Notes under the pieces: generated by a model | Database searches by the model: none | What the model saw: only the letters and a program-made list of their open reading frames with translations | Told to the model about the DNA's origin: nothing | In this document: piece by piece, positions 26,301 to 37,150 of the stretch | Numbering within the stretch: position 1 is the stretch's first letter | How the letters are laid out: each line of letters begins with the position of its first letter | Position numbers and translations under genes: made by a program | From: Eumeta japonica | Taxonomy: Eukaryota; Arthropoda; Insecta; Lepidoptera; Psychidae | Direction: 5' to 3' | Length of the DNA stretch: 64,000 bases | NCBI GenBank assembly: GCA_005406025.1 | Contig: BGZK01000150.1 | Span: 611,696 to 675,695, forward strand

Positions 26301-28852
26301 TACTCAGCGGAGCGATTGGAACTCGAATTCCGAATATTACACGTGTCGCGAAACATCCCGTCCCGCTGTTCCAGCGGCGTGTTTCTTCACATCCGTGTCG
26401 CTGTTCGCGAAAGCCCTCATCTTGATATATCCTAGATCTATTCTGACGCAGTCTTTCTTCTTCATCTATCGATCGATGGAAAACTCTCTGACGCGTCTGT
26501 CTATCATCTTTCTCTACATCGCACGCCGTAAGACGGTTTTTCCTTCTAGATCATTCGGTTTCTTTCTCCCTGTCCTCTCGTTCAGATAGATCTACGGAAG
26601 CGTGCGAAGACGGCCCGACAGCCGATCCGACGGCGGCCGCCGCGGGAAACGAGAACACGTGCCCGGCCGCCCGTCCGCCGCGGCCGGCGGCAATTACGGC
26701 GGTCGCGTGTGGCAAATTGCCCCCCTGCAGCACTGCGCGCACGCTGTAATCCCGCGGCGGACAAGGCCGAGCGTCGCGTACGTGTAATTAAACGCGCCGC
26801 GCGCGCTGCTCCCCGGTGCGACGCCGGCCGCGATCTAGGATTTCGTTCGGCCGGCGGCGAACGACTTTCGAAGATGCCGGAGGGTGGTGGTGCTTTCGCT
26901 TTGCCAGGAGAAATGATCTCGTACCCCGTACACGTTCTCGATTCTAAGCCCCGACCCGCTTTCGGGGACGGGGATTAGAATTGGAGCTCGAGGCCGATAC
27001 TAATATCGAGGATAGCGTAGCTTTTTATTAGTGAAGGAATTTTTTGAATCGGTGCAGTAATTCGATGCGACGGTACAGATACGCGGAAAAAGTAACTAGC
27101 AAACGGTGATATATGGGTAAAAAAAAATTCTACAAGAAAAAACATTTAATGTGCCAATTTTGACCGTCTATACAAACGTAATTACATAGAAAAGGATACT
27201 TTGATACAGGGTGTATCGACAAGACATGATTTTTCCTATATGTACTGTTATATGAAATGCGACATATATCTGTCTTTCTGTCATCACCTTGTATTATACC
27301 CGTCGGAGTTCTCCGTGAACGGATGCTAATATACAGTTTTAATTCATATGTAGGTATTAAACACATCACATTAATTTCATACACATCTATGTACACGCAT
27401 ATACGCATATACATCGTGCCGAATGAGTACAGAACCTCGTTACTTCAACCGCGCATGCGCCGCGGAAGTCGTCAACACCATACGGTGCCACAAAAGCGAT
27501 GGTTCCGTAACTTTATTACTTATTTTGGAGCGCAATTAGTCGCAGCGGTCTCATTTAAATTTTACGATGCCAATAAAATTGATTCCGTTCAAATAACGCA
27601 TAAATTCGGTATACTTTCCCCGCGGCGCGCGCGCCGCGTGCCAACGGTGAATTTTTTATTTATTGCCATGCGAAGCGGGCGCATGGTGTTGTGTAGTGCC
27701 GTCGTAAAATTAACGTCTAATGAAGGCGCCGTGCATCGATTCGACGAAGACTCCGAGACGAAAACCGGAAACTAAAACGCAAGCGCATCCATCGCACCGC
27801 TCCAGAACCGCGGCGATCGGCGTCGTCATCGTCGGATCACATTCACCGGGCGTACGCCCCCGTGATCTTTTTTATTCGAGGTCGAGCGCCGGCGCACCCC
27901 GAGCCGTCGCCGCCATCGGCGTGTCAACGTGCAAGGCGCAGCGCGGGCGGCTCAGCTCGGCTCGGGTCGAAGACTTGTCGGCCGATTCGCGCGTCGTATC
28001 GGAATGAAACCCGGGGGCCTTGTAGTCCAACACGAGAGACGCGAGCGCACCTGACGGCCGTCGGTGGCGACACCTCGCGGCCTAGGAGTGGTCACGTCAG
28101 GAACGCTATCGCAACTTGCATCACGTCCGCGGGATTAGCTTCGGCCCTCATCCAGACAGGAAGGATTGCTTCGTTTCTCGTGTCCGTCGATCACGGTGTC
28201 GACCACGATCGCAATCTGGATAAGTGTCGATGTCGATCCTCCCTTGGGACATTGTTGTTACAAATAAGAAATCGGTATAAAAAAAAAAATTCACTCAACG
28301 TTCACGCGAACTCATCCAAAAACTGAAATTAGTGCTTACTAAAACTCGGTCAGATAAAGTACGGCTATACTAAAAAAAAAATCGTGTAAGTCGGACGAGC
28401 GGTCCTTGAGCTGCAAGCTCTCAAACGGACAGACAAACACTTAGGAACTGTATTTTATGATATGCAAGGAAAGGGTTAGAGATGGGACAAGGTGTGTCCT
28501 GTGAAAGGAAAGGAATTGTACTTGGAGCTTGTAAAAATAGCCTTACGCTGATACTTAATAAAACAATAGAACCGGGTGTGTCGGGTACGTTGAATGTATG
28601 TGCGACTAAAAATGGTGAGGAGACGACAAGAATTTTAAACGTTTTGTCTGTCTGTCTGTTCACGCACATCTTTGAAATCGCTGAACGGATTTGAATGATG
28701 TTTTCACGGGTAGATAAAGCTCGGCGCGGTGCATGGTTTAGGTATTCTCTCATTTAATATTTAAATCGGATGTCAGGAAAAAAAGTGTCCTCGGGGGGGT
28801 GGGATAGTGAAGATGTATAAAGTATAAGAATTCTTTCTCGCATAGAAGAAGG

Positions 28853-29183
28853 CTACACTATCCCAAAGCAATATAACCTATATTTTATTTTGATACTAGA
28901 ATTTGTCCCGGCTTCCTACAAATCGGAACCGTGAGCTGTGTCGGAATTCAAACCGGGGCGAGTAGCAGAATCAAGGGCCGGGATCGGAACAAAAATTGAG
29001 AACGGGGTCCGGAAACCGAGGTCGAAACCGAGTGTCGTATCGGGATTAGAATCAAGAGCGTGACTGAGAACGAGATCCAGACCAGCGCCGGGACCAGAAT
29101 CGAAAGCGGGAACGAGATTGGAATCGAAAGCGGGGTCAGCCCTTTTAAAAGGTGAAGGAACACGTTCTGTGTTCACGCGGGCG
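28853..29183. repeat. dispersed purine-rich repeat family V, copy 1
   Basis: It starts CTACACTA...AATATAACCTATATTTTATT, continues as a long degenerate array of GAATCGGGACCG-like units, and ends ...GTTCTGTGTTCACGCGGGCG. The same left border, internal array and right border occur at 52289-52593. The array is probably an old six-to-eight-base periodic expansion within the repeat. Confidence 0.6.
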
Positions 29184-29250
29184 AATCTGTTGATGGAAAA
29201 ATAGTATGAATAATGTGTAATATATAAGAATTAGTATTTAACACACGAAA

Positions 29251-29419
29251 CTCTGCCGTTGTGAAGTTGGCCTCCAAAGCTTCGCATTGGCCTAAAACAG
29301 GAACGCGGGGGCGAAGAAGGAAGGGTCGGGGGTGTTACACCTGCGCAATGTGTCATTTACAGGCATTCGGGGCTGCAGAGTTTCGTTAGTTTTGTACTGT
29401 TTTGTTCCATCTTTCGACG
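29251..29419. repeat. dispersed repeat family W, copy 2
   Basis: The partner of 22294-22464 in the same orientation, with about 7 kb between them and clear but diverged similarity. Confidence 0.6.
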
Positions 29420-29867
29420 TTTTATGGTTATATTAGTCCAACGTGTTAACAAAAAAACCAGACAAGTGCGACTGCTATTATCAGTGTCGGCGTTCCTTAC
29501 CTCCTATAATTATAATCGTCAGCTAGGTAGTGTTGCGCTGTTCAAACGAACATAATTTAGAAAACCAATCGGTAAATTAAACTAAAACGACACTAGTTGT
29601 AGTATTATAGTGATCTATTTTATATTTGTCAATAAAATTTACATTAACTCCTTACAAATTAAACCATTTCGATTCAAAGTATATGCTTATATAAATGTCC
29701 GACATGCCGTTACGAGCGATTTGGTACGAATTTATGCGGAACGAGTTTCGACTTAATCGACTTTTTTTACAATAAATAATATAGTTTTGACATTTTTTAG
29801 AGTAAATCTTCGGGTGCTTTGTCACGTCTTTTAATGATCCTAATCGATAAGTATTAAAAATATTTTT

Positions 29868-29886
29868 GAAGTGAAAACTTCTTTAG
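29868..29886. mobile_element. isolated family X terminus, copy 4 (truncated)
   Basis: GAAGTGAAAACTTCTTTA matches the left end of the family X elements with one inserted A. No matching right end follows within about 1 kb, so this is a stub or a coincidental match. Confidence 0.3.
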
Positions 29887-32351
29887 GCGCTTTTGGAATT
29901 TTTGAGATGAAAAAAAACCATTGAACTCGCGACACTGCTACCGTTACCGTAACCGACACCTCCGTATATAAGTATGTACATGTATTGGCCCCTTTACACG
30001 ACGTTTACACGAAAAATGAGATTGGGTTGAAATACATTGATGATATAACTGTATATAATATAAACATATGTTGTCTATATACGTACAACACAGATATATA
30101 TTCATGTCCGAACTTTTCATACCGTATTTGTAAGTTTACGTTTTAAGCAATAGATTGCAATTCTTGTATGTAAAATAACATGCATCATTTTTCATGTACA
30201 ATAGCGCATCAAATGAAAATTGCAATGTAATTTTTGTAGTGAATAAAAAAATTAAAAAATTATAATAATGAATAAAAAAATACTTCATTTAAAAGTAATT
30301 TTCTGTATTACAAAATATTTCCCGACGATTCCAAAAATACACACGTAATTGTTCAAGTTTTCATTTTTGTCGGCACTCCCGGAGTCCCACTGTTTTTTTT
30401 TTTGTCGTATAAAGCACCATCAATCCCCTATCTTGTAAAGATACAAGAGTACGGGTGGTGACGATCGGACAGACGCGCATAGCGGGATGATCCGTGTAAG
30501 ACGTGATCAGATTTACCGATTCGGTGATAACAAACAAGAGCACTCGGACGCGAGCCGTTTGCTCGGGGAGCGCGTGTGCGCACGCGCACGCCTCGAGTGC
30601 CGCGCAAACAGTCGGATGGGTGTACAAACAAATCGAATTTCTACAAACGGCCGAAACGCTCACCGTTCGAGGTACAATCGACCCGCGAAAAGATTATACA
30701 GTTACGCGTGTCACACGCGTGTTGACTGTAGTCGTTACTAAATTCTTGTTCGAATCCAATATGCTTAATATGATAAGGCATCCTTATCGTTTTACGCACT
30801 ACTGTCGCTCAAAATACCCATTTGAATTGCACGTGATCAATTTCGGTAGTCTGTGGTGGTCAATCATTTAGAATTCATTTCTTCCAGATTGATTCTGGCT
30901 ACATTTTGAATTGTGTCAATTAAAAAAAAAAATATTTGGGATGGGTTCCACATTCTTTATTAATTCGTCGCAATAACTATAGATGTCGCCCTATTCGAAA
31001 CAATCACACAGAAAGTCAATTATCACTCTGTCCTAATTCGCTTTTTTTTAGGGTACGTTGACGGAAATGGCTGTTCCGTCGTATAACGACGAATGTCTAT
31101 CATATTCCTCCTTACCCATCACGGAAGAGAGAGGGGATATGCGTTTGGGTTTTAGGTGTTGTCTCATTACTCGCGGTAAGTGTCTGGGACTAGCGCCCGC
31201 GCCTCCACTTCCTGTGACAACATTCTTGTAATCGTCAGTATTTCAAACGTAGTTAGTTATCTATCTACATTTCGTCTCGCAGGTGGCGCACGAGTGCGCG
31301 GATGTTGCGGGCGAACGGTCTGACGAAATATCTCAAATATAGTCACACCATGTATATATAGATCGAGAAAGTTCTTGAGGGCGAAGCATATCTCGCACGC
31401 GTCGTATACCGCCCGTCCGTAAAGACGGACCGGCGGCGACGCCTTGTCGTCTGTAAGTGCTAGCCGGCGTCGGGTCTGGCTTCAATCACTCCGCTGATAA
31501 GCCATACCCTCCTGAAATATTTTTCGTCAATCGCTCCGCTGGTAAGCGATATCCTCTCCCGAAACCTTTTTCGGAAATCGGATTATCAGGGTCGGTGGTG
31601 GCGCGCACGTCCAAAGCGACGCCTTCGTACAGGAAAATGTTTGGGTTAGGACTTGAGCGTGTGCGGTCGGATCGATGCGTTTTTTTAACTTAAGTCGAAT
31701 TAAATTACTCGCTCCGACCTCGAAAAGCATGTTAAGCCGTCGGCCACGAACGCGGTCATCGCGTCGGCGGCGGCGGTCGTGAGCGGCCCTCGAACCCCGG
31801 GAGGCGGCGGGCGAGGAATCGCGGTCCAAACCTCTCGACCTGAGGTAAACAGATCGTCGAAGGGCGCTGGAGTAAACACAACCCGACGACGACGACGTTC
31901 AACAATTGCGTGTTTTATATTAGCATGTCGCATGTTTATTACATACAAAAAGAGATGTAACACATAATTTTATTGTACACTACTTAATCTCATATTGGTT
32001 CTCGCGACGGACGAGTTCTATTTAAAAAACTGTACAAAATTCTATCGCTTCCGACTGTACGTGTGCAGATCGTAACAGTATCTCGCTTTTTTTTTTCTTT
32101 TTTTTTTACTTCACCACCGCAATCAAATCGATATTTCTTCGACGTTTTTTGCATGTGATCGACATATTTCGTGTGCCACCGTGATATGATAGACGAAATG
32201 GTAAAAAGACCGTCGCGTAGCGGTCGTGTTTGAATTCGTGTGTTTGCCAAAGTAGCCGGCGCGCGCCCGGAGAACGGTCTCGAGTAGATGTTTCACTTTA
32301 ATATCTACGTGACTGTACGAAAAATTTGTAAACTCATTATTGTATCCGTCG

Positions 32352-32430
32352 TATATTTTTTTTTATACTCAACTCGAGACCAGATATATATATATACTTA
32401 TGTTCGGTCTCGAGTTAAGTATAAAAATAT
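32352..32430. other. long hairpin around a (TA)n loop
   Basis: The left arm ATACTCAACTCGAGACC and right arm GGTCTCGAGTTAAGTAT pair with one mismatch, and pairing continues into flanking AT sequence. The loop of about 24 bases is mostly TA. It could be a tiny foldback element or simply a palindrome. Confidence 0.6.
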
Positions 32431-34174
32431 CCACTTTCACTGTATCGACACCTCTACACTGTTGTAACACTTAATCCTTATCCCGTTTCCGGTCGTGATT
32501 TCTATCCGATCCGGTCACGATGCCGGCGTCGCTGTCGCCCGCGGTCCCGCGCAGTCCCGTCCTCGGGCACTTTCCCGTCTCCGATTCGAGTCCGAGGACG
32601 TCCCGAAACGTGGCATTGACGGGATGAACACGTTTAATTTGTTAAAAAAAATGCTTTTGGAGGGCATCTAACTGTGATTATATTTGGGATAAAATCTGTT
32701 TTTAGGTTACGCTCTATAGTAGAATATGATTCCAAAAAAAAAAAAACCCCGAGAGATTTAGTACGGCACCCGGTGGGTACGAAGTATCTTTCGCTTTATG
32801 CGATGTATTATTGAATAAAAAAAAAAACAACTAATAAATGGTACAAAAAATATTATACCTGTCTGCGCGAGCGGTGCTGCAGGCAAAAGCTAGTATATAT
32901 GTATAATGAAAACATTTATTCTTCGAGTCCTAAGATCTCCGAATCTACTGAACGTATCGGCGTAAGATCATGACCATACGACGCGGAATCGTCTGTAGAT
33001 TATTATAAGCTATTTATAGGACAAAAAAATGTAAAAGAATGTTTGAATGAATGTCTGTCATTCGCTGATGGCTGAACGGATTGTGATTGGGACAGTGCGT
33101 GTTCGACACGAAATCTATTTTCATGGACGTATATAATATAAAAAATATAAAAGTATGTTTATATGGGCGTCTGTCATATGCTGACGGCTGGACGGATCGT
33201 AATCAAATTTTGCATAGAGGTAGAATATGTTTTCAAATATAGGATACGAGATTAATAAAATAAGATTCTATTATATATAACAAGATTCCTTTTTTTATAA
33301 GAAATATATAAATACCAGTAAAAACGGTAATCCGTTATCGTCGACATCCATGGTCAAGGAAGGGCCGAGATTGGAAAGAATCGCTATTGGATTAGCGAGA
33401 TCGACGTCGGACCTGATGATGGAATCAGAATTGACGTCGGTAACAGTCCCATCACACCCCGCGGCCCCTCCCGACATGTGGGTCATATACGAGCCGAATC
33501 GCAGAAGTGCCGCTGAACACCGTTAAATCTAATCCCACTGCCGTTCATGCTTCTTGCAAGCTGTTCCTTATATCTGTTCCATCTCCCTTGCTACGTTTCA
33601 GAACAGCTAATATTAAGAATGACGTCATTCATTCTACGCAGACGCGAGCGAAACCGCGGGCACATTTGATTCATAAAAAAAAAATATTGCCGACTGTTTA
33701 TTTACGCCCAGCGAAGCGGGCGGGTAACGGCCGGTGTACCTATGCATAGGCATACTCTTTTATAACAAGCTTTTAGATAGTAAACGAATGTAGAGAAGCA
33801 GTCGCTCCTCGGCTCAGCTCCACATACACGTTTACCCGCTTACCCCCACGCACTCTGGTCTCTATCTCAAAAATATCTATCGGACACCTTTTCTCGTACA
33901 ACACCCACATCCGTCAAATAAGGCATTCCATTTCAAAATAAAAATTCCAACGTTATTAACACTGACTGACGGTGTTTGTAAAAATACGACAGATACTAGC
34001 GAAACTGATTTGTTCGGAATTTGTTCGTGCGGGCAAAGCTGAAAGCGAAGAAGCTTGTAAATACACAAGTACTGAACACAAACCCCGTTTTGTTGTCGTA
34101 CCGCCATATTTTGCCCGCCATTTTGAGACAGCGTCCACCATTTCGCTAACCGACCCACCATTTTGTCGCCACAG

Positions 34175-34332
34175 TCGCTGATGCGGTCGATGTCAGTGGA
34201 GCAGAGGTGGCAGGACCTCGCTTCGTTGCTGACGATCCCCCCGCCGCCGCCGGAGCAGTACCCGCATGCGGCGTACCACCCCGCGCATGCGCATCCCCAC
34301 CACGCGCATCAACAGCATCCGCACAACATCAG
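34175..34332 (+). CDS. cnc: cnc exon: WQDLASLL segment and His/Pro-rich tract
   Basis: The exon follows TTTTGTCGCCACAG and ends ATCAG|GTGAGA; it enters in phase 0 and leaves two bases over. It encodes SLMRSMSVEQRWQDLASLL, then TIPPPPPEQY, then a tract with eleven histidines among Ala, Pro and Gln. The EQRWQDL motif is the insect form of the conserved segment in vertebrate NRF1 (EQRWQDLMSI), NRF2 and p45 NFE2 that lies in the Neh5-like activation region, which identifies the gene as a CNC-bZIP factor. Two in-frame methionines just before EQRWQDL could serve as starts for an isoform beginning in this exon. The protein is a nuclear activator that pairs with small Maf proteins on antioxidant-response elements. 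Confidence 0.9.
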
Positions 34333-35102
34333 GTGAGACTTGGAGAACTATATAGCTTATGCAAATATTTTATTACATCTTTAGGAAGAGACAAAATTTC
34401 ACAGTTGCAATCTTTTTTAATATTTGGAAGTGATTTTGAAACATTTGTCGCATTATCCACAAATACGTGAGTCGGTATCGGTATAAAGTTTAATAAAAAA
34501 AATAAATATATATCAGTTTATAAGATAAACAACGTTCTATGAGACATTTATAAAAGCAAATGAATTTTAAAATCGTAAACGTAATTTATTGAGGCGAAAT
34601 TTAAATTTATGGACTCTGAAATTTGCGTCTCGTGCTCTCGGGAGCTTTCTAATTGCGCGTGAGAAGTAGCGATAACACATTCTTGATGAAATCAAAACAT
34701 CAGTCAAAGGATTTGCATATGAATATGTCATGCACCAATTAGTGCATAACATATATGCAAATCCTTTAGCGCATAAAAAAAATGAAATATATCTTAAGAG
34801 CTCACTTTGTGCTCAATTTTTTTTTTTTTGCTTGCTTAATGATCTCGATTTGAAATTCAAGCGCATCTCTTAATGTTGAAGTCCTTGAATATATTTAAGT
34901 TAAGAATTATAGGCTTATAGGCTTGACTCGCCTAAAATAAGATCTCATTGATTGTTGTGTAATAAATTGATTGTTAACTATTATTACTTATTTCGTCAAA
35001 AATCCACGTCTTTCACTGCATCCTTTTCATTCGACAGCCATTAGGTTGACAAATTAACGATTGTTTATAATATAATTGTTATTTAAATGTGTTTACGCGC
35101 AG
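34333..35102 (+). other. cnc: cnc intron, 770 bp
   Basis: GTGAGA...ACGCGCAG borders. AT-rich. It contains the near-perfect hairpin at 34706-34767 and no other recognised element. Confidence 0.85.
34706..34767. other. intronic hairpin carrying inverted octamer (ATTTGCAT) motifs
   Basis: The arm AAAGGATTTGCATAT...CATGCAC (34706-34735) pairs with GTGCATA...ATATGCAAATCCTTT (34742-34767) across a loop of about six bases, with a few unpaired bases in the middle. Each arm holds ATTTGCAT, the POU-domain octamer, in opposite orientation. The size is in the range of a pre-miRNA stem, but it could also be a minute foldback element. Confidence 0.6.
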
Positions 35103-35179
35103 TGCGCACGGCGCGGCGGGCGGCTACCCCAACTACGGCCATCTGCCGGCCACCGCCGACAAACATCCGGACGCGTACG
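35103..35179 (+). CDS. cnc: cnc exon: Gly/Ala/Tyr-rich linker
   Basis: The acceptor is GTTTACGCGCAG and the donor TACG|GTAAGA. The first base completes the Ser codon left by the 34175 exon; the exon then encodes AHGAAGGYPNYGHLPATADK and HPDAY and leaves one base. The segment is low-complexity, with no folded domain, charge pattern or membrane segment, as expected for the disordered linker between activation motifs in CNC proteins. Recognition comes from the exact phase fit on both sides and from the GC-rich codon choice shared with the flanking exons, unlike the AT-rich introns. Confidence 0.85.
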
Positions 35180-35806
35180 GTAAGACAAACATACAATGTT
35201 CTCTTACTTTTACTAAATCTGTAACAATCTTAGCAGAATCTTACTACGACAACCGATCTTCCTGTTGGTGTAGATTTGAAATAATTGGATCTGATCTAGA
35301 AATAACTTCTAATCTATTAGGATGAATCTACAGGACAGCGCCATCTGTGTGAACGTTTTTGCTATTCCACTGTACGTTTTGACATGTGTTTGTGTGTGTG
35401 TGTATCTTTGAAGAAATACAAACTGCACAATTCTAACGTGATAGCGTATGCATTTGGTTCGTTAAAAAAGTTGTTATTTTCTAATTTGGTATAGAATATG
35501 TTTTCCTATAGTCGTACATTTTTTTTTTGACAATTTCTAAAGCAATCATCGTTTCCTGAAAACACTCATGTCATAAAATTAAACTGTGAATAAAAAATCG
35601 AATATTCAAATTAATTCGCCTTAAGTTCGCCTTGATAGGACAAACTTTCACGTTTAACGTTTGTTACAGTAAAAGGTACTGTTCGCAATACTGCTTGAGA
35701 AGTATTGCGTGTCGGAAAGTCATAGATCATTATAAGACTACTTGCTTTAGTTCCGCAAACGATCACAGTCGGCGCTCTAATCGTAGCTGTCTCTCCTCTG
35801 TCGCAG
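35180..35806 (+). other. cnc: cnc intron, 627 bp
   Basis: GTAAGA...CTCTGTCGCAG borders. AT-rich with a short GT run near 35390-35402; no recognised element. Confidence 0.85.
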
Positions 35807-35886
35807 GCGCGGCCACTCCGCTAGATGGCGCTTATAAAGTGGAATCTGCACACCACCCTCAGCAGCACGAAGGACTGTATTACCAG
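35807..35886 (+). CDS. cnc: cnc exon: linker ending HHPQQHEGLYYQ
   Basis: The acceptor is CTCTCCTCTGTCGCAG and the donor TACCAG|GTAATT. It takes one base from the previous exon and ends in phase 0. It encodes (G)AATPLDGAYKVESAHHPQQH then EGLYYQ, polar and His/Gln-rich and probably disordered. The codon usage is less GC-rich than in its neighbours (CTA, GCT, TCT, GGA), but the frame stays open across both joins. Like the 35103 exon it is too short for a domain assignment by itself; membership in cnc follows from its position and phase between the EQRWQDL and LNDEDLQLMD exons. Confidence 0.8.
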
Positions 35887-36887
35887 GTAATTAATGAACA
35901 CGTAAACCGACGTTTAATATTCAACGATATGTACAAAGTAAATCTTTTGTATAAGCCTTACAACTTCATTAATGCCCTGTCAGGCCATGCTCACCTTCGT
36001 GGTCAAACCAGCGCGCCTGTATATCACGACGCCCTAGACAAGAATCGCTCTATAGGGTTATCCTTGTCGCCCAATACAAAAACGAAAGGGACGAGCCCAT
36101 AGAGAGATTTTTGCCAAGGTCGTCATGCTTGACCCGCACTTTACAATTTCTTGTCTGTGCACGGCTGAGGAAATAAAAAGTCTCATATGTTGCGGCGCAA
36201 GCGGTTTTAAAAGCGTTTAAACTATAATAAGAGGAAATTGTTTACTGAGGATTTCGTGTTCGTTAATGAACTTATATTTATATACATGACTTACTTGAAT
36301 GTTTTTGCTGTGCTCTATATATTTCATGTTTTTATTATCGACTACGACCCCTAGTTTTAATTTAAGGGATTTTCAATTTTTCACATATTCATAATAGCAG
36401 TACCGATGTGCATATCTGCTTTTACGTAACTATTTTTATGTAGCTTATTGAGGGACAAACGAACACGCGAACCACCAGTAGGTGGTCATCGCGGCCCATG
36501 GACACTGGCGACCTCAGAAGAATCGCTAGTGCATTGCCAGCCTGTTAGGAAGGTAGGGCATCTGATGGACGGGGGAATGGGCCGACGGAATTTTGGAAGG
36601 AATAGGACATCTGAATTTTGCCTTTTCAATGTATATCAAATATATTAAAGGCGGTGGGTGGCCAAACACTTAAAAAACCACAAAGCTATTAAGATATTAT
36701 TTTACAGCGTTATTCACAATTATGCAGTGGTTTCGTATTATTGAAAAGCATCTGACTTGGCGTATTTATTTACTTGTGCATTATATAGTACAAATTTATA
36801 CAAACTCGATAACTTAGACTAGTGTTCTGTTTTCACTGGGACATCCGAGACTGTCAATCATTTTTTGTTCTGTTTTTTTTTTTCTAG
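35887..36887 (+). other. cnc: cnc intron, 1.0 kb, with a repeat fragment
   Basis: GTAATT...TTTTTTTCTAG borders. The middle (about 36440-36620) contains CCACCAGTAGGTGGTCATCG and CCCATGGACACTGGCGACCT, motifs I know from a very common dispersed repeat in moth and butterfly genomes; a distant relative lies at 24079-24300 on the opposite strand. The rest is unremarkable. Confidence 0.7.
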
Positions 36888-36984
36888 AACGGCGCCGGCG
36901 GCGAGATGGGCAACAGCGACGGCTTCCTCCAGTCCATCTTGAACGACGAGGACCTGCAGCTCATGGACATGGCGATGAATGAAG
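36888..36984 (+). CDS. cnc: cnc exon: LQSILNDEDLQLMDMAMNE segment
   Basis: The acceptor is a strong pyrimidine tract ending TTTTTTTCTAG; the donor GAAG|GTAGGC is weaker than average. It enters in phase 0, leaves one base, and encodes NGAGGEMGNSDG then FLQSILNDEDLQLMDMAMNE. This acidic-hydrophobic block is strongly conserved among insect Cnc proteins and continues as GMYTMRML in the 58762 exon. Alternating Asp/Glu and Leu/Met residues fit an amphipathic transactivation helix. The next recognised exon in this frame is 21.8 kb away. A 40-bp minisatellite begins within about 16 bases after the donor. Confidence 0.93.
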
Positions 36985-36990
36985 GTAGGC

Positions 36991-37150
36991 GTGTGTGGAT
37001 GATATGCACAGAAGTACTTACGGGATATCTGTGTGTGGAAGATATGCACAGAATCACTTACGGGATATCTGTGTGAGGAAGATATGCACAGAATCACTTA
37101 CGGGATATCTGTGTGAGGAAGATATGCACAGAATCACTTACGGGATATGT
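36991..37150. repeat. 40-bp minisatellite, about 4 copies, at a splice donor
   Basis: Units start with GATATGCACAGAATCACTTACG at 37001, 37041, 37081 and 37121; the first unit is slightly diverged. The repeat begins about six bases after the donor at 36985. Because 40 is not a multiple of three, each unit shifts frame; read-through from the exon meets a stop at about 37074. Confidence 0.95.

Larger units (their letters stand above)
19114..34174 (+). other. cnc: intron-like DNA before the first recognised cnc exon
   Basis: Fifteen kb without a supported coding exon. It holds repeats W1, W2, X1, X4 and V1, hairpins at 20807-20844 and 32352-32430, GC-rich patches at 26590-26880, 27850-28110 and 31730-31880, and LINE 3'-tail-like stretches at about 28420-28750 and 33020-33250 that share GCTGAACGGATT- or GCTGGACGGATC-type motifs. 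One open, splice-bounded stretch at 31052-31175 is discussed as a finding. If the MDLQEYQ exon is real, this is its intron; otherwise it is part of a larger intron entering from the left. Confidence 0.5.

Noticed and set aside
26582..26978. Several Arg/Ala-rich frames in a GC-rich patch
   Set aside because: Open on both strands and in several frames as expected for CpG-rich DNA lacking stop codons; no conserved motif.
27257..27775. Longest open frame in the window (172 codons, + strand)
   Set aside because: Crosses AT-rich and CpG-rich blocks with abrupt composition change, no domain or conserved motif, no splice logic; the opposite strand and other frames are also open in parts.
35632..36102. 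156-codon open frame overlapping a cnc exon
   Set aside because: It reads through the acceptor at 35806 and donor at 35887; only 35807-35886 is exon, the rest is intron.
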